A stretch of DNA of 64,000 nucleotides, from contig OY992540.1 of the NCBI GenBank assembly GCA_963921195.1, positions 177,849,896 through 177,913,895 of the forward strand. Direction: 5' to 3'. The notes under the pieces are model-generated. The model saw nothing but the letters and a program-made list of their open reading frames with translations. It was not told the DNA's origin and made no database searches. The position numbers were made by a program, and so were the translations under genes. Of the stretch, positions 46,372 to 56,359 are shown in pieces (within the stretch, counting starts at the first letter, position 1; every line of letters starts with the position of its first letter). The stretch comes from Pegoplata infirma (Eukaryota > Arthropoda > Insecta > Diptera > Anthomyiidae).

Positions 46372-46845
46372 GACATCTCCACTTAGCCTGTGTTGTCACT
46401 TGATTTTTTTCAGATTTTCTCATTGTACAACAATTATTATTTCTCAGAAATAATTAATATGGACTAAAACCGAACTAAATAAAAAATTCAGTTATAAAAT
46501 ATACAGTCCAACAATATATAAACACAATTAATACACAACTCATAAGGTACATTGCAATTTAGTAATATTTCTAAGAATTAGAAATATGAAACAAAAATTC
46601 AAACCTAACGGACATTTTTCAAGATTTGAAAAGTCCTACTAAGGGTTAACAATGGGAAAAATACAACTCTGTTAAAAGTTAAGATGGATTAAGTTTCTGC
46701 CAAATGAATACAACACGAATTAATGGTGAATAGGGGTTATTCAACACAAAGAGGAGTAATTCCAATTCTTAATTTCTTTAAAAGTTTCATTTAAATGGCT
46801 AATTTTAATCTGACACACATTAAGTGTGTGGCAATCGAAGGAGTG

Positions 46846-46881
46846 CTGATGATGGAAGGGTGGCATCTTCCGAAAGCTGTC
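46846..46881 (+). ncRNA. Hammerhead-like core, unit 4
   Basis: Looks identical to the unit 1 core, at the same position in the repeat. Confidence 0.5.
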
Positions 46882-47355
46882 GACATCTCCACTTAGCCTG
46901 TGTTGTCACTTGATTTTTTTCAGATTTTCTCATTGTACAACAATTATTATTTCTCAGAAATAATTAATATGGACTAAAACCGAACTAAATAAAAAATTCA
47001 GTTATAAAATATACAGTCCAACAATATATAAACACAATTAATACACAACTCATAAGGTACATTGCAATTTAGTAATATTTCTAAGAATTAGAAATATGAA
47101 ACAAAAATTCAAACCTAACGGACATTTTTCAAGATTTGAAAAGTCCTACTAAGGGTTAACAATGGGAAAAATAAAACTCTGTTAAAAGTTAAGATGGATT
47201 AAGTTTCTGCCAAATGAATACAACACGAATTAATGGTGAATAGGGGTTATTCAACACAAAGAGGAGTAATTCCAATTCTTAATTTCTTCAAAAGTTTCAT
47301 TTAAATGGCTAATTTTAATCTGACACACATTAAGTGTGTGGCAATCGAAGGAGTG

Positions 47356-47391
47356 CTGATGATGGAAGGGTGGCATCTTCCGAAAGCTGTC
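47356..47391 (+). ncRNA. Hammerhead-like core, unit 5 (partial unit)
   Basis: Looks identical to the unit 1 core; this last unit is cut about 125 bp downstream at the satellite junction. Confidence 0.5.
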
Positions 47392-47517
47392 GACATCTCC
47401 ACTTAGCCTGTGTTGTCACTTGATTTTTTTCAGATTTTCTCATTGTACAACAATTATTATTTCTCAGAAATAATTAATATGGACTAAAACCGAACTAAAT
47501 AAAAAATTCAGTTATAA

Positions 47518-48459
47518 AAATTTATTTTTTCAAAAATGATAAACTTGTAATTTTTCGTAGTCTGGAGACCTTTTACTTTCAACGGCTGTATCTCTGCAAC
47601 TATTGCTCCGATTTTGTCAAAATAACAAAAAAATAAAAGATTGAGACTTTATCTTTCCTCTGGAACCAAATGTGAGACAATCGGGCTGGTACTTACAGAG
47701 ATATATGCAGAAAAAAATTAAGACTATCGGACTAGTATTAACAGATATTTATGCATTCATATCAAAAATATTTTCGGGTTACTTGTAATAACTTGAAATG
47801 GCTATATCAAGGTTACCATTATATCGATTTCAAATGCCTTTGCACGAATTTAAATCTTTTTCAATAAAGTTTAAATAGAATAAAAAAGATAGCTCGATTT
47901 TAAATTTTTAAAAAAATTTATTTTTTTCAAAAATGATAAACTTGTAATTTTTCGTAGTCTGGAGACCTTTTACTTTCAACGGCTGTATCTCTGCAACTAT
48001 TGCTCCGATTATGTCAAAGTAACAAAAAAAAATAAAAGATTGAGACTTTATCTTTCCTCTGGAACCAAATGTGAGACAATCGGGCTGGTACTTACAGAGA
48101 TATATGCATTTATGCAAAGTTTTTTTTTTCATTTTTATGAGAAACCCATTATTTAAGGTTTTTTGGAGACCCTCATTTTTAAATTGCTATAACTCGGTAA
48201 ATAATGATCCGATTTTGACTCTATAAAAACTAGAATGCATAAGTATATTAGCTTTATCATGACAGAAAAAATTTAAGACTATCAGACTAGTATTAACAGA
48301 TATTTATGCATTCATATCAAAAATATTTTCGGGTTACTTGTAATAACTTGAAATGGCTATATCAAGGTTACCATTCTATCGTTTTCTAATGCCTTTGCAT
48401 TAAAGTTTAAATAGAATAAAAGAGATTGCTTGATTTTAAATTTTTAAAAAAATTTATTT
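47518..48459 (+). repeat. Satellite array, block 7
   Basis: Two monomers between the hammerhead-bearing insertions. One has the same roughly 155-bp deletion as 38504-38570, and the junction region near 48398 has a short deletion (TTTGCATTAAAG) shared with 43116. Ends at AAATTTATTT (48450-48459). Confidence 0.93.
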
Positions 48460-48580
48460 GAAGTTTTTATTTATTTCGGTTTGAGTCCATATTAATTATT
48501 TCTGAGAAATAATTATTTTTGTTGTACAATGAGAAAATCTGAAAAAAATTAATTGACAACACAGGCTAAGTGGAGATGTC

Positions 48581-48616
48581 GACAGCTTTCGGAAGAAGCC
48601 ACCCTTCCTTCGTCAG
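48581..48616 (-). ncRNA. Hammerhead-like core, second subfamily (minus)
   Basis: Minus-strand CTGACGA, GGAAG...CTTCC stem, GAAA, GTC over 36 nt. The stem is kept although the family has diverged from the first. Confidence 0.45.
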
Positions 48617-49265
48617 CACTCTTCGATTGTCACTGTAGGTGTGTAAGATTAAGATCAGCTATTTAAACGTACATTAAGGTGAAAAAGCGAACGGGAATTA
48701 TATCACATTTCATTACCCATATGTTACGTTTAGCACGAACTTAAAGAATCTATTTTTAACTTTTTCCAACACAGTTGTAATTTCTTACACTGTAGTAGAT
48801 TTTCTCAGAGTTGCAACCCTTAGTAAGTAGGACTTTTCAAGTCTTGAAAAATGTCCGTTAGGTTTGAATTTATATTTCGTATTTCTAATTCTTAGAAATA
48901 TTACTAATTGCATTGTACCTTATGAGTTGAGTTTTAATTCTGATTTTGTATATATTGTTGGACTTTTTATTTTATAACTGAAGTTTTTATTTATTTCGGT
49001 TTGAGTCCATATTAATTATTTCTGAGAAATAATTATTTTTGTTGTACAATGAGAAAATCTGAAAAAAATTAATTGACAACACAGGCTAAGTGGAGATGTC
49101 GACAGCTTTAAAAAAAAAAAAGTTAAAAATAGATTCATTAAGTTCGTGCTAAACGTAACATATGGGTAATGAAATGTGATATAATTCCCGTTCGCTTTTT
49201 CACCTTAATGTACGTTTAAATAGCTGATCTTAATCTTACACACCTACAGTGACAATCGAAGAGTG

Positions 49266-49301
49266 CTGACGAAGGAAGGGTGGCTTCTTCCGAAAGCTGT
49301 C
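49266..49301 (+). ncRNA. Hammerhead-like core, second subfamily (plus)
   Basis: Plus-strand counterpart of 48581-48616: CTGACGA, GGAAG...CTTCC stem, GAAA and GTC. The variable seventh core base is C instead of T, which the consensus CUGANGA allows. Confidence 0.45.
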
Positions 49302-49462
49302 GACATCTCCACTTAGCCTGTGTTGTCAATTAATTTTTTTCAGATTTTCTCATTGTACAACAAAAATAATTATTTCTCAGAAATAATTAATATGGACTCA
49401 AACCGAAATAAATAAAAACTTCAGTTATAAAATATAAAGTCCAACAATATATAAAAAATCAA

Positions 49463-50954
49463 AAATTTATTTTTTCAAAAATGATAAACTTGTAATTTTT
49501 CGTAGTCTGGAGACCTTTTAATTTCAACGGCTGTATCTCTCCAACTATTGCTCCGATTTTGTCAAAATAACAAAAAAATAAAAGATTGAGACTTTATCTT
49601 TCCTCTGGAACCAAATGTGAGACAATCGGGCTGGTACTTACAGAGATATATGCATTTATGCAAAGTTTTTTTTTCATTTTTATGAGAAACCCATTATTTA
49701 AGGTTTTTTGGAGACCCTCATTTTTAAATTGCTATAACTCGGTAAATAATGATCCGATTTTGACTCTATAAAAACTAGAAGGCATAAGTATATTAGCTTT
49801 ATCATGACAGAAAAAAATTAAGACTATCGGACTAGTATTAGAAGATATTTATGCATTCATATCAAAAATATTTTCGGGTTACTTGTAATAACTTGAAATG
49901 GCTATATCAAGGTTACCATTATATCGATTTCAAATGCCTATGCACGAATTTAAATCTTTTTTAATAAAGTTTAATTAGAATAAAAGAGATTGCTCGATTT
50001 TAAATTTTTTTTTTTTTTTTCAAAAATGATAAACTTGTAATTTTTCGTAGTCTGGAGCCCTTTTACTTTAAACGGCTGTATCTCTGCAACTATTGCTCCG
50101 ATTTTGTCACATTTACAAAAAAATAAAAGATTGAGTCTTTATCTTTCCTCTGGAACCAAATGTGAGACAATCTGGCTAGTACTTACAGAGATATATGCAT
50201 TTATACAAAGTTTTTTTTTTAATTTTAATGAGAAACCCATTATTTATGGTTTCATGGAGACCCTCATTTTTAAACTGCTATAACTCGGTAAATAATGATC
50301 CGATTTTGACTCTATAAAAACTAAAATGCATAAGTATATTAGCTTTATCATGACATAAAAAAATTAAGACTATCGGACTAGTATTAACAGATATTTATGC
50401 ATTCATATCAAAAATATTTTCGGGTTACTTGTAATAACTTGAAATGGCTATATCAAGGTTACCATTATATCGATTTCAAATGCCTTTGCACGAATTTAAA
50501 TCTTTTTTAATAAAGTTTAATTAGAATAAAAGAGATTGCTCGATTTTAAATTTTAAAACAAAAAAAATTTTTTAAAAATGATAAACTTGTAATTTTTCGT
50601 AGTCTGGAGCCCTTTTACTTTAAACGGCTGTATCTCTGCAACTATTGCTCCGATTTTGTCACAATTACAAAAAAATAAAAGATTGAGTCTTTATCTTTCC
50701 TTTTTAATTTTTATGAGAAACCCATTATTTATGGTTTCATGGAGACCCTCATTTTTAAACTGCTGTAACTCGGTAAATAATGATCCGATTTTGACTCTAT
50801 AAAAACTAAAATGCATAAGTATATTAGCTTTATCATGACAGAAAAAAATTAAGACTATCGGACTAGTATTAACAGATATTTATGCATTCATATCAAAAAT
50901 ATTTTCGGGTTACTTGTAATAATTTGAAATGGCTATATCAAGGTTACCATTATA
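49463..50954 (+). repeat. Satellite array, block 8 (diverged edge)
   Basis: The last monomers, visibly more diverged (GGAGCCC for GGAGACC, TTTCATGG for TTTTTTGG, AACTAAAATG for AACTAGAATG), with an internal deletion near 50700. The array ends at 50954 after ACCATTATAT. Confidence 0.92.
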
Positions 50955-51165
50955 TGGCGGTTTATCCGAACATTTGCGGCATCCGCCACGCAACTTGTAA
51001 AAATACATTACTTGGCTGTTTAAATTTTAAGAAACGCCATAAAAAACATAAAACAATTGGTCTCCGGTTCGCAGTGTTGGTTCAATAGTAGACACAAAAG
51101 CAGATCCAGAAAATGACTTGAGGTTTTTGATTGCAGATTCCGGTTAGTGATAATTCAGCATCTAC
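50955..51165. other. Short non-satellite stretch at array edge
   Basis: About 210 bp of apparently single-copy sequence within this window, richer in G+C than its surroundings (GGCGG...CCGCC near the start). A 68-codon frame spans the junction with the satellite and is not credible. I see no recognisable gene. Confidence 0.5.
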
Positions 51166-53924
51166 AGAAAAAAATCTTTAGAAAAATAGTCTCACAATAT
51201 GGTACTTTCTATAGAACAATTGTCTCAGAATACGAAAATTGTTCTAAAGAAAAATTGTCTTAGAATCTATGATTTTTCTATTAAAAATTGTATCAGAACC
51301 TGAGACTTTTTCTGTAGAAAAATTGTCACAGAATCTAAAATTTGTTCTGTAGAAAAATTGTGTCAGAATCTGAGTTTTTTTTTCTATAGGAAAATTGTTT
51401 AAGAATTTACGACTTTTTTTATAGAAAAATTGTCTCAAAATGCAAGACTTTTTCTATAGAAAAAATTTCTCAGAAATAGAGAATTTTTCTATAGAAAAAA
51501 ATTCTAAGAATTACAGAATTTTTTCAATAGTAAATTTCTGAAAAACAATTTTTCTTTAGAAAATTTTTTGAAAGACCATTTTTTTATAAAAAAATTTTCA
51601 AGCAATATTTCCATAGAAAATATCTCAATTTTTGTATAAAAATTTCTCAAGGACAATTTTTCTATAGAAAATTTCTGAAAGACAATTCTTCTATAGAAAT
51701 TTTTTTAAAGACAAGTTTTCTATAAAAAATTTTTTAAATACAATTTTTTATAAAAAATTTCTCATACAATTTTTCTATAGAAAATATGTATTAAGACAAT
51801 TTTTCTTTAAAAATTTCTCAAAGTCAATTTTTCCATAGAAAATTTCTTAAAGACAATTTTTCTCTAGAAATGTCTGAAAGACAATTTTTCTACAGAAAAT
51901 TTCTGAAAGACAATTTTTCTATAGATACTTTCTAAAAAAAACAAAAAAATATCTAAAGAAAAGTTGTTTTTACGAAATTTTTTACAGAATAATTTTCTAT
52001 AGAAAAACTGTCTTTTCTATAGAAAAACTGTCTTTTCTATAGAAAAATTATCTTTAAGAAATTTTCTTTACAAAAATTGTCTTTGAAAAAGTTTCTATTA
52101 AAAATTGTCTTTCAAAAATTTTCTATAGAAAAAAATGTCTTTAAGACATTTTCTATAGAAAAATTGTATTTGAAAAATTTTCTATTTTAAACTGCCTTTA
52201 AGACATTCTCTATAGAAAAATTGTATTTGAAAAATTTTCTATTTAAAAATTGTCTTTGACAAAGTTTTTATAGAAAAATTGTCTTTAAGAAATTTTCTAT
52301 AGAAAAATTGTCTTTTAGAAATTATCTACAGAAAAATTGACTTTCAGAAATGTTCTATGGAAAAATTGTCCTTGAGAAATTTTCTATAAAAAATTTTCTA
52401 TAAACAAATTGTCTTTGAGAAATTTTTTATGAAAATTTTTTAAAAAATTTTCTACAGAAAAATTTTCTTTTAGAAATTTTCTTTGAAAACCTGTCTTTCA
52501 GAAATTTTCTATAGAAAAATTTTCTTTCAGAAATTTTCTGTAAAAAAATTGTCTCTCAGAAAAATTTTTTTTTTTAGAAATTTTCTATAGAAAACCTGTC
52601 TTTTAGAAATTTTATATAGAAAAATTGTTTTTCAGAAATTTTCTGCAGAAAAATTGTCTCTCAACAATTTTCTATAAAAAATTGTCTTTGAGAAAGTTTC
52701 TATTGAATTTTTTTTTTTTTTTTAATTTCTATTAAAAAATTATCTTTGAGAAGTTTTCTATATAAAAATTATATTTGGGAAATTTTCTATAGAAAAATTA
52801 TCTTTAAAAAATTTTCTATTGAAGAATTGTCTTTGAGAAATTTTCTGTAGAAAAATTGTCCTTGGGAATTGTCTTTGAGAATTTTTCTATGGAAAATTAT
52901 TTTTCAAAAATATTCTCTAGAAAAATTTCTCTCAGAAATTTTCTATAGAAATATTGTCTAAGAAATTTTCTACAGAATAATTGTCTTTGAGAATTTTTCT
53001 ATGAAAATTGCCTTTCAGAAGTATTTTATGGAAAAATTGTGTTTGAAAAAGTTTCCATAGAAAGATTGTCTTTCAGAAATTTTCTACAGAAAACCTGTCT
53101 TTCAGAAATTTTATATAGAAAAACTGTCTTTGAAAAAGTTTCTGTAGAAAAATTGTCTTTGAGAAATATTTTATAGAAAAATTGTCTTTGAGAAATATTC
53201 TATAGAAAAATTGTCTTTCAGAAACTTTCTATAAAAAATTTTCTATAGAAAAATTAACTTTCAAAAATTTTTTTAGAAAAATTGTCTTTCAGAAATTTTC
53301 TATAGAAAAATTGTCTTCCAGAAATTTTCTATCGAAAAATTTTCTATAGAAGAATTGTCTTTCAGAAAATTTCTACAGAAAAATTGCCTTTCAGAAATTT
53401 TCTATGAAAAATTATCTTTGTGAAATTTTCTATAGAAAAATTATCTTTTTTAATTATTTTAAAACCAATTTTCTATTGAAAAATTGGTTTTAAAACATTT
53501 TTTATTAAAGAATTGAGGAATTTTCTGTAGAATAATTGTCTTTGGGAAATTTTCTATAGAAAAATTATCTTTAAAAAATTTTCTATTAAAGAATTATCTT
53601 TGAGAAATTTTTTATAGAAAAATTGTCTTTAAGAAATTTTTTATTGAATTTTTTTTAAAATTGGCTTGAAAAAGTTTTCTATAGAAAAATTGTCGTCAAA
53701 AACTTTCTATAGAAAAATTATCTTTCAGAAATTTTCTATAGAAAAATTTTCAACCAGAAATTTTCTATCGAAAAATTTTCTTTCAGAAATTTTCTATAGA
53801 AAAATTGGCGTTCAGAAAGTTTCTATAGAAAAACTGTCTTTCAGGAATTTGCTATAGAAGAATTGTCTTTGAGAAAATTTCTATAGAAAATTTTACTTTA
53901 AGAAATTTTCTATAGGAGTATTTT
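51166..53924. repeat. Left arm of giant inverted repeat, outer part (29-bp repeats)
   Basis: Diverged tandem repeats with a basic period near 29 bp, each centred on the palindrome TTTTCTATAGAAAA and an ATTGTCTTTCAGAA-like spacer. Orientation flips near 51925-51990, at ACTTTCTAAAAAAAACAAAA. The right arm has the same flip, inverted, near 63810-63845. Short ORFs here are artefacts of the repeat. The arm is broken at 53925 by the gypsy element and resumes at 60101. Confidence 0.9.
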
Positions 53925-54214
53925 TGTAACGTAACATTATAAGTAATGTTAACGTTTACTAATCTCAACATTATTAGTTATGTTAACATTTACTAATGTT
54001 AACATTATTGCAAATGTCACTTAAACAAATATATGATAAATAATAATAATAAAACAAAAGTAAAGAATAACGGTAATTATTCTTTACTTTGTACTAAAAA
54101 TATATTTATCTCTTTCTTAGTTATATAAAAATCATGTATAAATTAGCATTAAAGAATACATTGTAAATACAGAGTTTTTAGTTAATAAAGAGACATTGAA
54201 TTATTAACATCACA
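53925..54214 (+). repeat. 5' LTR of gypsy element
   Basis: Begins TGTAACGTAACATTATAAG and ends ATTAACATCACA. It matches 59806-60095 except for one A/G difference in the third GTTAACRTTTACTAAT motif. Three related ACTAAT/GTTAAC motifs lie in its first 80 bp. Confidence 0.96.
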
Positions 54215-54232
54215 TGGCGCAGCCGATGGTAG
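54215..54232 (+). other. Primer-binding site of gypsy element
   Basis: TGGCGCAGCCGATGG directly follows the 5' LTR. TGGCGCAG starts resemble the primer-binding sites of insect gypsy-group elements primed by tRNA-Ser; the exact tRNA is not established here. Confidence 0.7.
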
Positions 54233-54239
54233 TTAACAA

Positions 54240-55008
54240 ATGTTAACAAGAAATAAAAAACAACTAAAGACAGAAACCGAACACGTGGATTCAGAAGAAG
54301 AAGAGGTGTTTAAAGAAGCAACAGAAATTTCTGAAATAAAAAGAATGGATTTTGTGAAGCAAGTTAGCAGTTTGGTCTTGGAAGGAAATGTCTCGGAAAA
54401 TTGGAGGAAATTTAAACAGAATTTTGAAATTTTTTGGAAGCGGCAGATTTGACAGAAGAACCTGATCAAAGAAAAGTGGCCGTGCTCCTTAATGCTATTG
54501 GTGAAGAAGGATTGGAATTATTTCAAACGTTTAACTTATCTGAGGCAAATAGAAAAAACTACGCACAAGTTATTGCAGCCTTCGAAAAATTCTGTGTCCC
54601 AAAAAAACGTATTGTGTATGAAAGGTTTTTATTTTTCTCAAGAAACCAAAAAGAAGGAGAACCATTCGACAATTTTTTGGTGGACATTAAAAAGCTGGGA
54701 AAAGCATGTGATTTTGGTGATCAACTAACTTCATTGATGAGAGATCGTATAGTTCTTGGAATTAACAACAAACGATTACAAGAAAAGTTGTTAGAGATTG
54801 ATGGTGACTTTGAAAAAGCTGTAGAAAAGCTGCGGAAATATCGGAAGGTCAATCAAAGGTGATTCAAATGAAAGCTGGTGTGGTTGCTGGTAATAGTGTT
54901 GCTGCCGGTGGTCTTGTGCATCAAATAAACAAAAACAAAAGGGAGAGTAGTTTTAAAAATAAATTTTGTAAAAATGAAAAGTCTTCAGAAAACAAACAAA
55001 ATGATTAA
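54240..55008 (+). pseudogene. Gypsy gag, broken
   Basis: Capsid protein of the element. The first frame starts at 54240 and gives about 65 residues up to GNVSENWRKFKQNFEIF. A frameshift in the T run near 54430 moves it into a second frame (to 54862) with the retrotransposon gag core: VAVLLNAIGEEGLELF, FFSRNQKEGEPFDNFL, MRDRIVLGI, LEKLLEI-type helices. Another shift near 54850 leads to a third frame (VIQMKAGVVAG, Lys-rich linker), stopped by TAA at 55006-55008. The zinc knuckles follow immediately in that frame (see 55009). The first shift lies in a homopolymer, so a sequencing artefact cannot be excluded. Confidence 0.85.
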
Positions 55009-55924
55009 TTTTTATGTAAAAAATGTAACAGAACTCATAAGCCAAAACAATGTCCAGCTTTTGGTAGAAAATGTACAAAATGTAATGAAATGAATCATTT
55101 TGCTGTTTGTTGTAATAAGAAATCAGTATCTTCTATTGATAATTTTGATACTAATAATGAGATTTTTTATGTTAATATGATTTCAGATAAACATGAAAAT
55201 AAGTGGATGCAAAAACTAAAAATAGAAAACAGTTTCATTGAAGTGAAATTGGATACCGGCAGTGATGTTAATATTTTGCCGTACAATGTTTTTAAAAATA
55301 TTAAATTAAAAAAATAAAACCAACGCAATCAAACCAACAACTACGATACTCAAAGCCTATGGTGGTCAACAAATCGTGCCTAAGGGAGAATGTTTTTTGA
55401 AATGTTTTTACAACCATAAAATAAGTGACGAAAAATTCATCATTCTCAACGAAAATTTTTGTTCCATTTTGGGAGCTGAAGCTATTGACAATTTGGAAAT
55501 AGTACGAAAGGTAAATAAGATGGAAATAAACAAAGAAGAAAAATTAACAAAAGAAGAATTTGTAAAAATAAATTTTGATGTTTTTAATGGAGTGGGTACA
55601 TTCCCAAGTAAATATAAAATAAATTTAACGGACGATGCAGTTCCTGTAGTTAAACCCCCCTGGAGAGTTCCATTAAAAATATTAAAAAATCTTCAAAAAT
55701 CGTTGGATGTTTTGGTAGAAAAAAACATAATATCAAAAGTAGACGAACCAAGAGATTGGGTACACAACCTGGTAATAATCGAAAAATCTGATGGTACTTT
55801 GCGTTTATGCCTAGACCCCAGAAATTTAAATAAATACGTCAAAAAAGAGCAATATTTGATTCCAACCTTAGATGAAATATTGCCAAAACTTAATAATTGT
55901 AAATTTTTTAGTGTCTTAAGCTAA
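55009..55924 (+). pseudogene. Gypsy zinc knuckles, protease and RT N-terminus, broken
   Basis: Continues gag-pol after the stop. Two Cys/His clusters (CKKCNRTHKPKQC, CTKCNEMNHFAVCC) come first, then the retroviral-type aspartic protease with DTGSDVNILP at 55252-55281. A frameshift in the A run near 55313 precedes the frame 55376-55924, which holds the protease end (ILGAEAI) and the first half of RT (VKPPWRVP, NIISKVDEPRDWVHNLVI, DGTLRLCLDPRNLN, FFSV). The frame stops inside the MITE inserted at 55919, immediately before the first catalytic Asp segment of RT. Confidence 0.88.
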
Positions 55925-56359
55925 GTACTCTGTTTCTTACGGTGAAAATTTCACTTAAACTTTAAACGCCTCAAATTGCAATAAAACATTTAAAAATCAA
56001 GAACTTTTGACAATGATAAGAAAGAAACGATCATAACAAAACTGAAATGTCACTTTTTCACGGCAATTTAAATTGTCTTGTATAATAAAAATGAGTGAAA
56101 ACTTTTTTAACAATTTCCCCTTAATTCCTCGCGTTGCCAATTTTTTTTTTTTTATATGGAGTTTGACAGATTTTTTCCCGTGAAACCGAACAGAGTACTT
56201 AAGGTACCTACAGACGACGCAATATTATGTACAATATTCAATTATATTGAATGTGTGTGGGTAATATTGAAGATTGTACAATGGTCAATCTTACCCACAT
56301 ACCATCAATATAATTGAATATTGTACATAATATTGCGTCGTCTGTAGGTACCATTAGCT
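55919..56359. mobile_element. MITE a in gypsy RT, TTA duplication
   Basis: Perfect inverted ends AGCTAAGTACTCTGTT at 55919-55934 and, reversed and broken by MITE b, at the right end. TTA is duplicated at 55916-55918 and 56360-56362. Counting TTA once restores the RT frame through motif A. Without MITE b it is about 286 bp. No ORF. A 3-bp TTA target fits PIF/Harbinger-type MITEs (inference). Confidence 0.85.
56202..56353. mobile_element. MITE b: 152-bp palindromic element nested in MITE a
   Basis: Almost entirely an inverted repeat: the left GGTACCTACAGACGACGC continues into the CAATATTATGTACAATATTC region, and the right side is its reverse complement, with a short asymmetric centre. It is flanked by TTA (56199-56201, 56354-56356) and interrupts the right inverted end of MITE a. 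No coding capacity. Probably PIF/Harbinger-related on target size. Confidence 0.85.

Larger units (their letters stand above)
44832..47517. mobile_element. Hammerhead-bearing 510-bp tandem element (Penelope-like arrangement)
   Basis: Foreign DNA inside a satellite monomer, flanked by AAATTTATTT on both sides (44822-44831, 47518-47527). It consists of one partial unit in minus orientation (44832 to about 45227) joined head-to-head to about 4.5 plus-orientation units with an exact 510-bp period. No ORF of note. Each unit has a hammerhead-ribozyme-like core. An inverted 5' fragment followed by head-to-tail copies, plus a hammerhead motif, recalls Penelope-like elements and their non-autonomous derivatives. 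That assignment is inference, as no protein is encoded. Confidence 0.8.
45228..47517 (+). repeat. Direct 510-bp tandem array
   Basis: Units begin near 45232, 45742, 46252, 46762 and 47272 (last partial) and differ by only scattered substitutions, for example TCTACAC for TCTCCAC at 45867 and AAATAAAAC for AAATACAAC near 47170. The exact period and low divergence suggest recent or ongoing homogenisation. Confidence 0.95.
48460..49462. mobile_element. Second, diverged hammerhead-bearing tandem element
   Basis: Related to 44832-47517 but clearly a different subfamily. About 1.25 minus-orientation units (start points 48460 and 48980, period about 520 bp) are joined near 49110, at an A run, to a partial plus-orientation unit (to 49462). 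It is flanked by the same AAATTTATTT target (48450-48459, 49463-49472), at the same position in the satellite monomer. No ORF. Confidence 0.8.

Noticed and set aside
53666..53857. ORFs rich in Lys/Phe/Ser (MKKFSIEKLSS...) in the 29-bp repeats, also near 61773-61964
   Set aside because: Artefact of a tandem repeat whose 29-bp period is not a multiple of three; present on both arms by symmetry.
51166..53900. Possible CRISPR array (short repeats with spacers)
   Set aside because: The units are contiguous and diverged with no unique spacers, and the context is a eukaryotic repeat with animal retroelements.
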